DNA of 64,000 nt from NCBI GenBank assembly GCA_035235625.1, contig CP141150.1, positions 6,510,001 through 6,574,000 on the forward strand. The letters are read 5' to 3'. Shown here piece by piece: positions 35,161 through 47,713 of this stretch (positions within the stretch are counted from its first letter, which is position 1; every line of letters begins with the position of its first letter). This DNA is from Saururus chinensis (Eukaryota > Streptophyta > Magnoliopsida > Piperales > Saururaceae). The notes under the pieces were generated by a model. It saw only the letters and a program-made list of their open reading frames with translations. It had not been told where the DNA came from and ran no database searches. A program made the translations under genes and the position numbers.

Positions 35161-38100
35161 GCCAGCGAGAAAGAACAGGTTTGTGCTGTAAGCAAGGACA
35201 AGAAGACGAGTCAGATGAGCGGTGTCAGTTTTGATGCATTGGGAAGAGCCTCTTCTAGGACTAGGACTTAGTTTTTTTTGGTGGGGGGCCATGTCTAGGA
35301 CTTAGTTTTTTTTTCTTTATGTTATGTGTTGGTTTCTGTATTTTTATGTGTTTATTTTGTTGTAACTGCAAAATACCCGCAGAGAAAGGCGGCAGCAGGG
35401 GGGAGAAAAGGGCGTGCAAAACCAGGAATAATGCTAATAGGAATTGACCTTGAAAAGGGGTTAAATTTAAAGGCCTACGTGCCCCAAGTAGCCCAAAGGT
35501 TGTGTGGATTGAATGAAAAGATTTGGCTGCAATTTAGGGTGTGGTTGTCCATGGAAGATAACTAATTGCGATTAAAAAAGGGATGAGGCAAATCAATTCA
35601 TTTGAAACTTTCAATGAGGGAAACTGATGAATAATAACATAACCATGAATAGGGGTGCCAAATATATTCAAGACCCATCAATGATTTAATCAAATTTGGA
35701 TTTAATTTATAAGTTAGATACCCAAGAAGACGGGACATGTGTCGATATGGGTCCTCCCCAAATTGGATACATGCAAAACCTAGTGATATTTGGTATAAGA
35801 TAAGATAAATATTATATGGTCAAAAAGTTGAAGTCAGTACATGTTAGTATCTATATGGCATTGTTTATGTCCCACATTACATGTAATGTAGCACTTCCCA
35901 AGACATCAGACTTTCATCGAAAAGATGGAGTCGTCTTGAAACCGTTTGGTTGGCCTCGAGAAAGACACTGAAAGGTGAGGGGGATAGAGGGAGGGGAGGG
36001 GACATGGTCGCCCATGTGCTGCCCACCGACCGGAGTACAAGAGGCTAAAGCTGCTTGGGGGATGAAGCTGAAAGGAGTGGTGCGGTCATGTGATTTGAAG
36101 CCAAATCTCTCCAAAAGACAAAAGACCCACCAATGCCTGAGTTTTCTTCTATATATTTATTGTTGTTGCCCTCCATATATGATAACATATCTGCTCTGTT
36201 ACGTGGGAGACTTATTTATCTTACGCTCGTACTACAATAATGGCCTTGTATTTGTAAGCGAAAGCAGCTTGAGTGCTGTATAAGTCCAAATCCCTCGTAG
36301 TTGATGAAGACTCGAGACTGTAGAGTTCCTCTTCTTGCCATCCCTTTCACCCTTTTCACCTTCCCCATGACCGAGCTTCTTGGGGCTTGGCCTCTTTTCC
36401 GGAACCTTTTTTCTATGTGTAAATTAATCTCTCTCTCTCTCTCTGAGTCTTCACATAAGAATCATGAGTGACTTCAGCCATTGCCGCTGCTGAATGAAGA
36501 AGGTTCATAAATGCTGTGGCAAGCATATAAATTCGTAGAACACAGCAAGATCTAGATCTACGTATATTTGTAAGCATATGAACATCGACAAGATTCAAGT
36601 TCTACAATTTATTGGGCGATGTTGAAACTAGGTAGAGATCAGGCTTGGCGACACCCCACAGCACAGGTTACCTGCTGCATGGGGCCTATGTGACACTGCA
36701 TTGTTGGTAATCACGTGGACAGCTTATGTTTCTCATAAAAGCTGCCCTGTTCACAGGTGTACCATTGTAGTACATGGTCGTCTATTAGTTTATATCCTTG
36801 CAAATGAACAAGAGAGTTTTCACTTGGCTGAAGACAAAAGATGAATAAAATTAGTCTAAGACAAACGCAGTTCCTATCTTCCTCTTTGGCTTTGTATGGA
36901 AGGGATTGACACGTGAGTTGTTTTCATTCTCTTTATAAAAGAGAAGCCAAGTCTGTATGGGAACCACGACCAGCTTTGTTGTGTAAGAGAGGTGCTTTTG
37001 GCATTGCTTACCGATGCCTCTCATCAGGATAAAGACGAGGCCATGTGAGAAGCAATCTTTCATACGGTGGTCATGAAACCCATGTGAAGTGTCTCCATGT
37101 AACCCTGCTTTCCTCCCTTCTTTGACACATGGGGCACTGCCTGAAGAACTTGTCAAGCTTCATAATTGGCTTATTGACACAAAATAGGTGGAGGAAGTTG
37201 CCTCACCCCTCCCCAATTCCCTCTTTTTGACCTGTTCTAGATTCCGAGAATTAGCTGCAAGCCACCTCTGTTAAATTGTGATCCAGTGAAAATAAAAAGA
37301 AGCAAACTGTAGATAAGCAATATAATGGAGATGCCCTCTTGGACTTGTTAATAATTGCAAGCAACTATAATCTCAATCTCCTAGGATGAGAAGTCACTGC
37401 AATATTATAGAGTATTTTAAAGTAAGTATGAACTGGGGATTGCTCCTTCCTATGTTTTTGTCCTCTCCTTCCTGTTCCCCCCTATTTTTCGGTTAGAATC
37501 TTTTGTAACCCTAATTAATCCCCCTTGCCATGGCATGAATGTTTTGACTTGAATGCATGGGACAGTCCCAAAGTCCGGGCCACGTGATGTGAACGTGACC
37601 GGCAAAGACTTGCATTCACATGAACTTCACTGGATGAATGCTAAGTACAGTCTGATCAAATTAAACTTTACATCGATCAGGTTCAAAGACTGTCGACGCG
37701 GCGAAATTACCTACTACATGCCACAAACTGACAGAACACATATGCATCCCTCTAACTTGAGAAGAAAAAAAATCAAGTTTGTACTCAAAGAGAATATATT
37801 ACCATGCTTGCATTTCTTTGTACACAACTCTTAATTGTTTGCATCTTCGGTTATTTATTTTTTTAATGAGACCTCTGTTAAGATTTTGAATGAGCATTTT
37901 TTCACGCATCAGGGAGGTTGATTGTAATTTTTTTCAAACTTAAGTAATTCATCCCTCATACTTAAAAATATATGTTGTGATGACTGGGGAGATGGTTTGT
38001 AATGTCCTTTGCTCACTGTTGCAAGAATTCAAATGGCCTGGTGAAGCTTGATTTGCAAGTGAAATTTCACTAGTGATTGATGGCCACAGATCAATAGTGC

Positions 38101-38275
38101 AAAGATTTTATGTGTTATATTATGCGTCGTCGATCTAGACCATCTGGTTAAATTTCACAAGCCAATTTGAGTTCATGTTGCAAAGGGCACTTCGATGCTA
38201 ATAGAAGTATCGGTACTATAATGTACCCTCCTAAAGATCAAACTTTTAGGCAAGTCTGTGGTAGCAGGAAATTTC

Positions 38276-38277
<2 letters not shown>

Positions 38278-38311
<34 letters not shown>
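38278..38311. repeat. (TA)n microsatellite
   Basis: An uninterrupted TA dinucleotide run of about 33 bp in the intergenic region upstream of HIPP. Confidence 0.95.
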
Positions 38312-38316
<5 letters not shown>

Positions 38317-40302
38317 AGAAAAAAAATTCAAGGTTGCGCTCATGGAGAATATATGGTTATGCTTGAGCGTCTTAATTATATAGAACTCTTGTTTGCATTT
38401 TCCGTTAAGAATTGGATTGAACATTTTTTCATGCATGGGAGCTTGGTTATAATTTGAAAATTCAAGAAAGGACTTGGTTCCAAACTATTCGATTTGAGTT
38501 TACTCATAGTTTTTATGGAGTCAAAATGGAATCATATATTAAAATTTGAATATTCGATGAAAAAATTTGGTTAGAATGGAAATAAAAAAATAAACTAATT
38601 TTATTAAATATAAAAATAAAAAAATTGTAACTATTTCATTATTTTTCAAGAAATCAGACTTTAATTTACGTACATAAAGCTAGTATTGTTCATATTATTA
38701 CAAGAGGAAAATAATATTAGGTCACAACAATATGAGACGAAAATAATATTACAAGAAGAAGTCACATTAACTAATAGAGTTTGACAAATTTTATAATTTG
38801 ACTTAATTGAAGTTGACAATGAAATCATACAAATTAGTGAGTGTAACAATTCATGATTAACCTTAATTTGATTAGTTAAATTCTTTAATGAATCAATTTT
38901 ATGTTTGGTAATGCATATTCTGTTAATATGATTTATAAGAGATTTATGGTACGAATCATGTTTGGTAAACCTATAGAAAAATAAAATTTATAAATTATAA
39001 ATTACACATATACCCATTTTAAAAGGAAATCCATTTTAGAACATTGTGTATAAACCTATCTAATTTTAATAATTTATAAAATACACAAATGGGCATTGAA
39101 CCTTTATTATCAATTGGCATCTTGAATATCCAAATTCTATGGATTATGATAAATAAATAAATAAGTGATTTTGATTCTAATAAAGTCTTGTATTGAAAGG
39201 TTTACGCTAAAGGTCATTAGCATAGTTAAGTCTTGACAATCTTTGCTTAATGAACCTACCTACCAAATTTTGTGAAAAATTTTAGTGAGTTACAACTTGG
39301 GAGAAGCTGACAACTCTGGAGAGAGGAAAAGCCTCTCATATTTATAATAAAATTGTCAATAAATTTTTTTAGATTACTGTTTTTGATTACTTAGGTAATC
39401 TTCTCTCGAAGAGATTAGATAGGTAATCTAAAATTAATTGTTAATTAACTTTAAATCACTAATTAGTGAATAATCAGATTTTTCCATTAATTTGTGCATT
39501 CAAACACTATTAACAAGGTTTTCACTTAATTTTTCATAAATCTTTATCATAAATTTGTATCTAAATAGTCCCAAGTCACTATATAATTTGATTCCAAAAA
39601 CTTAAAAATGAAATCAACAAAGGATCTTTAGACTCAAAATGGCATTTTAAAACTATAAGGTATTGTCTATCATAAATTAGAAGGATTTTTATAATGATTT
39701 TCGAAAGAATTTGTATTTTACTCCTTGTTTATTAATATTGTAAAGGAAACTTTGATATTAAAGGATGTATTGGTACTACAAAGCACACTCCTAATGATTA
39801 AACTTTTAAAGCCCCATTAATATGAGCCCACCCAACATCATGTGGTCAAGCGTGAGCTTGAGCTTCGGATGCTATTGAATTAAGATTCGACGATCATAAT
39901 GCCGGAGCTCACACTAGCATCCATGAGCCTGGGCTCATTAGAACTTCTTACAAACTCTTAAGCTACTAATATTTCCCCCCTCTCATACACTACAAAATTC
40001 ACTTATTTTAAGGTTTGTCATGGATCCAACAACACAAATCCGTTTTGTGAACAGTATAGAAGGTCCTTATGATATGTCAATCTCCGCTACATGGAGGATT
40101 CCTTCATGTTAATGGAGGTCCATGTGTCTTGGACCCATGTGTACCAGCGGGCCTAAAGCCCACTCGATTGGGCTTGTAGAAAACACTCCATGGGCCAAGA
40201 ATCGTCCAGCGTGTCCTGAACCGAACCGACCAAATCCTAAACCTGATCCCAGCCCGGTCGGCCCTGCCGCCTCCCCCGCTTCCCGCCCGCCGACCTTCGG
40301 CC

Positions 40303-40311
40303 CCACGTGTC
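40303..40311 (+). promoter_or_regulatory. G-box / ABRE in the HIPP promoter
   Basis: CCACGTGTC contains a CACGTG G-box and an ACGTGTC abscisic-acid response core, about 265 bp upstream of the HIPP start and 160 bp above its TATA box. Related HIPPs are induced by cold, drought and salt, so an ABA-responsive site would fit. It has not been shown. Confidence 0.5.
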
Positions 40312-40464
40312 GGGTCCCACCACTCCGCGGACACGCGTTAAAGACCCACGTCCTCAGGCAGCCATGAAAGCTCCTCGGAAACTGCCACACACTGCTGCAG
40401 GTCTCTTCCCTTTCTTCCTCTTCTTCTTATCCTGTTTCTTCTTCCCTCCTCTGCTCCCATGTCC

Positions 40465-40472
40465 ATATATAG
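40465..40472 (+). promoter_or_regulatory. TATA box of the HIPP gene
   Basis: CATATATAGAG lies about 100 bp upstream of the ATG at 40568, within pyrimidine-rich DNA. This predicts a transcription start near 40497 and a 5' UTR of about 70 nt. Confidence 0.65.
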
Positions 40473-40567
40473 AGCCCCCTACCCCAGCAGTGTTCTTCAC
40501 CAGTCATTGGCTATATTGAGTTCCTGATAAGAGTGTGTGAAGTGCTTCTGTTTCATGTTCTAAGGCC

Positions 40568-41373
40568 ATGGGTGCTCTGGACTACATCTCCAACCTCTGT
40601 GACTTCTCCTCGCTGTCGCGCAGCAGGAGGTTCAAGAAGAAGAGACAGTTGCAGGTGATTCACCAGACCTGAGCATCTCTTTGTTGCCTTCTCAGAGTTT
40701 TCTACTTTGTGGGTATGTGAGCTCTTGTCTTCTAATTATGTCTGTGTTTGAACATGTTTTGTTGCTGGGCTTGTAATTGCAGACTGTGGAGATCAAGGTG
40801 AGAATCGACTGTGAAGGCTGCGTGAGGAAAGTGAGGAAATCTGTACAAGGAATGAAGGGTGAGCAAATCTGTACTAGCTTAATGCATACAATTATATATG
40901 TCGTAGCTGCTGATTAAGCCATTAAGCCATATTTTTAGTGTATAATAATCATCACAAAGAGTAATGTAATGAGAAAATTAACGTCAAATTAAGTTCATGA
41001 GGAGCTTAGCGTGGTGCATATATGATTGTTGAGGCTGGAGTTTGTATTGGGTGCAGGGGTGACGAGTGTGGAGGTGGAGCCGAAGATGAACAAGCTGACG
41101 GTGGTGGGGTACGTGGACCCGGCGAGGGTGGTCCGGCAGGTGAGGCGGCGGACGGGGAAGGTGGCGGAGCTGTGGCCTTACGTGCCCTACGACGTGGTGT
41201 ACCACCCCTATGCCCCTGGGGCCTACGACAAGAAGGCGCCGGCCGGATACGTCCGCAACGTCATGGCCAACCCCAACCTCGCCGTGTCGTCGGCCGCAAT
41301 GGCCAGCCCGGAGGAGGAGCGCATCTCCACCGCCTTCAGCGACGACAACCCCAACTCCTGCGTTGTCATGTAG
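40568..41373 (+). CDS. HIPP: Heavy-metal-associated isoprenylated plant protein, HIPP26/27-like, 3 exons
   Basis: Exons 40568-40654, 40783-40858 and 41057-41373 give 159 residues, the usual length for this group. HIPPs bind metals such as Cd, Zn or Cu and link to membranes or transcription factors in stress responses (family knowledge). The start MGALDYIS and a basic patch RRFKKKRQLQ precede one HMA domain (about 30-95). Its metal-binding loop is IDCEGC, with Cys39 and Cys42. The family signatures LTVVGYVDP, ELWPYVPYDVV, HPYAPGAYDKKAPAGYVRN and AFSDDNPNSC follow in order. It ends in CVVM, a CaaX box for prenylation of Cys156. The third exon is very GC-rich. Both introns are GT-AG. The closest named relatives are HIPP26 and HIPP27; the exact orthologue is not resolved. 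Confidence 0.96.
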
Positions 41374-43825
41374 TGGCGGTAGCCTCCAGCAACTGGCTGT
41401 AGGCTCGTAGCATGGGAGTTAATTTTTTGTTTGTTGGATCATTTTTTGGTGCAATCTTTGTTTTTTTTTTTCAGGTCAATGTATTGAAATAGAAGCGTAA
41501 ACTTGAGTCTGCAGTGGCTGTAAATAGTTTAATTATCATCTTCTTCATTATCTAGATGAAGTGAAGAAGTACAAGAAATGCATATTTGTTTGAATTGCAC
41601 AAGATCTAAGTCTCTTCTTAGCTATGCTCTTGGCAGCATCTTTATTTCTTTTGTGGACTGGAGAGGACATGTTAAGTCTGATATTGAAGAAAATATAATG
41701 GCTGCCATGACTTGTTAATTATTTTTTATAGTTTAAAACAAACAGTTTTATTGATTTAACAGCACAAGGCTTCTTGCTGAACAAGAACTCAACTTCTTAA
41801 TTGCATAAACAGTATGTCCCACCTTAAGGGAAGGCAAGCACAATACCCAACCAGGAGACATTGAGAATTAGTCAGATTACTAGCAAATATATATTCCCTC
41901 CATAGCGACTTTTTTCTTGTTTTTTAAAATAGATTAAAATTAGTTTATTTTCGAAAGTAAATAAACTAGCTGTTTTTTTGTTTTTTAAAATAAATTAATA
42001 TTAATTTATTTTTAAAATTAAATTAAGTTATTAACTTGACATGGAAAATCTTAATTTTAATTAATTCATAAATTTATTTGAAAAAAAATTTATTTTATAT
42101 TAATAGTTTTATTTTGTTAGATTTAAGTGTTTTAATTACTTAAATTTATGTGATTAGGTACTTAAAATTAGGTATATCATGTTAATATAAGACAAGAAAA
42201 GTATTAAATAAAAATTTTAATATGAGCCCCAAGGCCCAATTACCCTTAACTACCTTTCAGAGTTCTGGGACCTTTCATTTAATATGTGGCCCAAAGCCCA
42301 ATACCTTAACTACCTTTCAGAGTTGAGAGGTAGTACAGGGGTAGGAGGTGGGAAGAATGAGGGCAACTGACAAGGCTTTAACGTAATTATATTAAATTAA
42401 AAAAAAAAGCCCCAAATCCCAATTAGTCTTAACCTCCTTAACCTTCAACTACGTTCGAGGGTTCAGGGACCTTTCAGAGTTCAGGGGTAAAAGGGGTAGG
42501 AGGTGGGAAGAAAAGGGCTACTAACAAGGCTTTAACGTAATTGTATTAAATAAATAATAATAATAATAATATGAGCCCCAAAGCCCAACTACCTTTAACT
42601 ACCTTTCATAGCTTAAGGTAGGAGGCGGGAAGAAGAGGGCTAACGAGGCTTTTAAGGTTTAGCGTAATTGTGTGAGACGGGGAGAAAATATTGGGTATGG
42701 ATAGGGTATCAACTTCCATGCCTAGCATATGAATGAGGACGTGATATATAATCATGTTTCAAATCACCTTTGGGATTATGTAGGGTATTTTTTCAAAGAA
42801 TAAAAAAACTATGTTTCTTATTATGTCGGTTATTTTTTTAAAGAATATAAAAATATATTTCCTATTATATCGGTTATTTTTAAAAAAAAATTTAAAAAAA
42901 TATAAATAAGTCACTTTATAATTGGTAATAGACACAACTTAAACTATGTCAGGTTAGTACCCTATTTATATCTATCTGTACTTAATATTTTCTCGAGCCA
43001 AATAGCAAATTATAGAAGGGTCTTACACGTTGAGTAACGTGCTTGACTGGGGTTTATATTAACGGGACACAATAGCCAAATTAACGTGCAATTCCCAAGG
43101 TTCACATTAACAAGGCTCAATAGACTCAATTGCTATGACTTGTTAATGGAACTTGTATTTCTTAGGACACTAAAAAAGGTAAATTAAGCCCCCATCCTGT
43201 CGTATGGGGTCACCCATGTAACTATATAGTCTGAATTACACAACATCACTGATACTCAAGGGAAATACATCACTGATCCTCGAGGGAAGGTCACAATTCA
43301 TCGAAAGGTCAAACGTAAAGTGAATCTTGAACATTGGTAGTGCGGAGCTCTTGAAAACACGGAGCTTAATTTAATTTTTGCCTTTTAATTGCCAACGCAC
43401 ATTGATGCTTTCAAAGTCTTCAATATTCATGACTCTTTAAATGGGTTTCCTCTTTCTTTGTGAATGACTCCTGGTGGCTGTTCTCTCTTATGAAGTTGGG
43501 TCCGACAAACACATTGACCTTGGATTAACCGTGCAAGGGTCCAGTTACAAAGCTGGTGAACAGATATGCCCGGAAGCCAGATTAAGGGTCTTGCTTTGGC
43601 CTTTTCGTGTCACACATGCCATGGTTGGGTAGGGTCTAATTTGGGAGGGAAGACTTCTTTGCTACCTAAAGTGGCCCTTAACGTGTTCCTTGGATACTGT
43701 ACAACGAAGACTTGGGGAGTCATGATCAGCTAGTGGCCCTTGATGTGGACAGAGACTAGACTTGGGAGATTTGATTTCATTTATGACTTACTTGGCACAT
43801 ATATGTTTATCTCCTATTCACAAGA
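41374..43825. other. Intergenic DNA between HIPP and the RING-CH gene
   Basis: The first ~300 bp should be the HIPP 3' UTR. Around 41895-42110 there is an AT-rich Stowaway-like patch with CCCTCCATAGCGAC at its start. A tandem repeat follows (listed separately). No gene is supported. Confidence 0.5.
42222..42680. repeat. Diverged tandem repeat, about 3 units of 120-165 bp
   Basis: Each unit runs GAGCCCCAA(A/G)GCCCAA..., AACTACCTTTCA, GGGTAGGAGGTGGGAAGAA, AAGGCTTTAACGTAATT and then an AT-rich or (AAT)n tail. Unit spacing varies through deletions inside units. Copies start near 42283, 42407 and 42571, with a partial one at 42222. Confidence 0.85.
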
Positions 43826-45221
43826 ATGATATCATGCAAACATTCCAACTCTGTAATGGAAGATTCAAAGGATTGTTTGATTCCAATCAACACAAGCATT
43901 GAGAAGAGCTTGGATGCATGTGTTCAGCAAAATCAGGTGGCAGAATGCAAGTTTTGTCAAGAAGAGGAAGAGCATCTGGACCTCCTAGAAGCCCCATGTG
44001 CTTGCTCTGGAAGTATCAAGGTCTTTTAACATTTCTTCTTTCTCAATCATCTGAACAAGACTATGAACATTGGACCTGCCTTCTTTCATTCGTATTGTTG
44101 TCTCTGGATTAAATCCTGATTGTGGGTCATTTCCAGTATGCTCACAGTGTGTGTCTGCAAAGATGGTGCAACATGAGAGGAAGTGTTATTTGTGAAATTT
44201 GTCATCAGGTGGAAGCAGACCTCATCCTTTTTCCTCCATGCATTATCATCACAAAGAGTTCTTCATTTCCTTTAGGCATCGAATATGATCTATTTTGGGT
44301 TTTGTGTTTCTTTTCCTCATTAGCCGTACAGAGGCTACTATCTGGTATTTCCTCATCAAATTGAAGATGGACCATTTGAAATCGCCAGGTGAAATCCTGT
44401 GTGAAGTAAGAAATTTAATTATTTTATACATATTCATCTCTATATCTCAAATTGCACTTCAACGTGCTGCCTCTGTACATTATACAACAGAGCAGAGGAC
44501 AGTATTCGACTCGCAAATTTGGATTCTCACAGTGAATACTGTGAGGATAGCTTAAATCTCGCAGCATGCTGCCGGACAGCTGCAATCCTTGTAAGTTAAG
44601 CATTCTATGAGGATCACTCCTATCTATCTGACTTTAGACATTACTTTCAGAACATGCCACAAATATTGCAATACATGATTTTACTGTGTTGCTTGGTTAA
44701 TTGCATTGCACCATTTGGTGTATTATGGTTTTCTCCAGTTAGTAGTTCAAGTGTTACTTCAGCATATTGTGGCATTTCTAGGCGGCCAAAAGATAGACCA
44801 GAATCAGTTCTTGTGGATTGTAGTAAGATAATCTCTTCTCAAAAGCTTGAAATATGAATAGATAAATATGAATTTCAACCACCCAAATGCCCTTCATGAA
44901 TTTTTTCTCAGATTTTGGCTGTGAAGGCCCTTGGAGTTCTTCTGCTATGCTTAATCTCAATTAGGGCCTTGCTTATCCTGAGACACCATTATCAGATGCA
45001 TCAAGGGGTGAGTTCTAACAGTACTTGGCGGTTCTGCCCTTCTCTTTCTTCTTTCTTTGTTGTCTGTTAGTGTGTGTTAATTGTTTTAACATGAGTGGCT
45101 TCTTAATGTGTACCAGGACCAAGAATGCAAAATGTCTGTGAAGGAAGTGTTCATATACTTCTTTTTCATTTTCCTCTCTTTCTTCTGCCTCCTCTCCAAT
45201 CAATGGCTCACCAGACATTAA
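43826..45221 (+). CDS. Small RING-CH (RINGv) membrane E3 ubiquitin ligase, 7 exons
   Basis: Exons 43826-44020, 44137-44208, 44324-44388, 44491-44590, 44739-44822, 44912-45007 and 45117-45221 give 238 residues, all in phase with GT-AG introns. RING-CH proteins are membrane-anchored ligases that ubiquitinate membrane proteins (family knowledge). The zinc finger has C41/C44 (CKFC), C58/C60 (CACSGS), H68/C71 (YAHSVC) and C84/C87 (CEIC), the C4HC3 order. PYRGYY follows. Three hydrophobic segments come next (about 135-157, 166-196 and 213-232). The block AACCRTAAIL and the later VKALGVLLLC resemble the DUF3675-type tail of plant members. Exon 5 was chosen because it alone keeps phase and supplies the expected hydrophobic stretch. 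The start is the first ATG; Met11 is an alternative. The C-terminal transmembrane segment FIYFFFIFLSFFCLL is unusual. Confidence 0.88.
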
Positions 45222-47584
45222 CTAACTGATACTAGCTGCAAATTTCATATTCAACCATTTGCATAATGGTCAAGAAATGAGTACAAATGGAGAAGAAAAG
45301 GATCCAGCACTGAATTAAGAATATTTAACAGCAAATGGTCATTGTATATTAGTAATTTAATTGATGTATCAATGAATAAATCTCCGTTGGTCCCACTTTC
45401 TTCCCCCTGTTATGAGATGGCTTTCTTTCCTCTCTTCTGCACTTCCCTCTCATCATCATGTCCCTCTTTTTGTGGCCCTGTTTAAGAAAAGACACTATCT
45501 AGAAAGGTCTATTTATTTAGTATGATAGTAAGTTCCCTCGAGTCTCCATAGTTCATAGTTCAACTCTTAGAAAGCAAAGGAGGCCACTTTGAGCCTCAAC
45601 AATGTATTGAACAATGTACGTCTAAGGGATGCGTTTCATTGATATTGTGAGAAGTCCTCATTGATATAGTGAGAAGTCCTCGTTGATATGAGGATGCTTA
45701 TATGTTTTGGTGTGTTATTAACTTCCAACATCTAATGGCCAACTCCCAACTTCATTAAAACTTCGACCCTCAAACTGTTAAGAGACAACTATAACAAGAC
45801 AATTGCCAACTGCTAATACGTATTAAATAAATGGAAGTAGAAGAACAAGCTTTGTTTTTGTGTTTGGAATGACACCAGAAAATAACTTGTTAGCTCATTT
45901 GTGTTCTGAATTATTAGATATTACATGATGTGGATGCACGCTTTAAGGAGTGTTCGTTGAAATTGATTTTCACATATTTGGCGGTTCCTATGGACTTGCC
46001 ACCAACATAAATTTATGGCACCAGAACTCTTCATAGTTTCATGAATGATACGAAATTCAGGTTGAATGGAATCCAGTTAATCATAGCCAATAAAAGAAAA
46101 TAACTTTTTAATTAAGGAGTTGTGGAAAATGTGGGTGCAACAATGGAGTCAAGCTTGTGCCACCTACTCAATAACAAGGCATAGGAGAAGAGGCACAGTG
46201 AAAGAAGCAAGGGGTGGTCAACATGTCAAGAAGAGTGGGGTGCAAAGGAAGGAGATTATGGGAGGAAGTGGAGTAGAGTTTGAGGGGAAGGATACTATGA
46301 TAAGCAAAGTAGACGACGATGATAGTTTCTCAAATATAAATGTAGAGAGATTAATTTTTTCCACGGTGACGAGTGTAAACCTTATAATACAATTGTAAAT
46401 TTAAATTGTGACGAAGAAATTGATGATTTAAACATGCCCACTGACATGTCATTGGCGTAATTGTACAAATTTCTGATACATGTTTCTCCTATTTAACAAG
46501 AGAGTAATCGTAGATGAAATTATTGGAAGGTCTGTTTAGAAATATAGCTTGAAGCATTTACCAGCGAAAAACATGGATCCGAAGTAGATAACAACAAAAC
46601 GCATGAAAACAATGCATATTGGATCAGATGATGCGAATCAACATCTATTTTGTTCATCTTAGTTCCAAAAGAAACAAATAAGCATACATTTATAATAAAA
46701 AAATCTCTCTGTCTGCAGATGAACCGAAGCAAACCAACCGGGAGCTAATCAGGAACCAACGGAAAACGGCCACAACGGAAGACCACCAATCTCACTATTA
46801 CAGAGGAGTAAAACAAAGAGTTTCAAGTTCACTATTCTAAGTGGTAAATAATTTTTTTTCTTAAAAGCAAAAACACAATTTAAACCCTAACTTCTTTAAA
46901 AATTTAAGTTTATGTCATATTAAAAATAATATTTTAAAAGTTATATAAGATCAATAAGGGTAGGTCCATGTAATTTTTATAATTATTTTTTTACATATAG
47001 TTGTCCACAAATATACATTTATTTAAACATATAACTTAGACTCATATTAAGCATATTATTTATTTTAAAATAAATTAATTTTAAAGCACTTAATATGAGA
47101 AAGAAGAAGAAATAATTTGTACGGGACAAAGAGAATAATAGTCTATGGTTCCAGATGAATTAATTTTAGAATACATGTATCGGTTTATACATCATTTTAC
47201 AGTTTTATTATGCTATAAAAGAAGTATTATAATAATATATTATGAGTTATAATATCTTTTTATATTTATAAAATTATTTATGCCCATTTTGGTGCGTACC
47301 AAGTGTATCATCGGTGTGAACCCGTAACCATAGTCATTGATATTGTCATTCGTATCTATGGCGCCTTCCATGCATGTAGCTCAAATTAATCAAGTATGAC
47401 ACAATTGTCACTAGTTAATCAAGCACAGAGTTTCATTAAAATATTGGGACCTTCCTTGGATGAGCACAAAGAGGAACTTACTGCAAATTCCATGCCCCAT
47501 ATACCTCCAATTGGATGAACACAGCTAAAAAGTAAGCCTTTTTTTCTTGAATGGAGCATGAAGATTAAAGCATGGACTCACATA
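45222..47584. other. Intergenic DNA downstream of the RING-CH gene
   Basis: No gene is supported. A 92-residue open frame at 46120-46398 is unrecognised. A short local repeat (GATATAGTGAGAAGTCCTC-like, 45636-45690) and the dispersed repeat at 46850-47370 are the only structures seen. Confidence 0.5.
46850..47370. repeat. Dispersed repeat, copy 1
   Basis: About 0.5 kb shared in the same orientation with 53575-54040. Landmarks are AAAAACACAATT, CATATTAAGCATATTATTTA, GCACTTAATATGAGAAAGA, TTTTATTATGCT and a 3' part with CGTACCAAGTGTATCATC. AT-rich and non-coding. Confidence 0.85.
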
Positions 47585-47713
47585 AAATATGTTGGACCAT
47601 GGTATGGGCTTGGGCCCGGTTTGGTCCAATGGTGTCGTGGTCCGGGTGAGCCGGTATGGGCCACGAGGTCCAAGGGTGGTGGGGGTGGTCGCACCGACCC
47701 CACATGTACCTTC

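Larger units (their letters stand above)
34609..40567. other. Intergenic region between the RING ligase and HIPP
   Basis: This interval holds the divergent upstream regions of both genes. Candidate promoter elements and a GA run are listed separately. Simple repeats are (CT)n at 36428-36444 and (TA)n at 38278-38311. From 38480 to 39800 the DNA is AT-rich with no structure that I can name. Frames at 36851-37156 (-) and 37553-37834 (+) are unrecognised and not called. Confidence 0.5.

Noticed and set aside
36851-37156. 101-residue minus-strand frame
   Set aside because: No domain, splice or codon evidence; typical of chance frames in intergenic DNA.
37553-37834. 93-residue plus-strand frame
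   Set aside because: It has an ATG start but no recognisable domain and no promoter evidence.
44645-44857. Alternative exon of the RING-CH gene starting at NMPQILQYM
   Set aside because: It reads to a stop, and possible donors within it are out of phase or weak. The exon at 44739-44822 keeps phase and fits the family's hydrophobic tail.
46120-46398. 92-residue plus-strand frame
   Set aside because: Basic, low-complexity and unrecognised. It might be a retroelement remnant, but no motif supports that.
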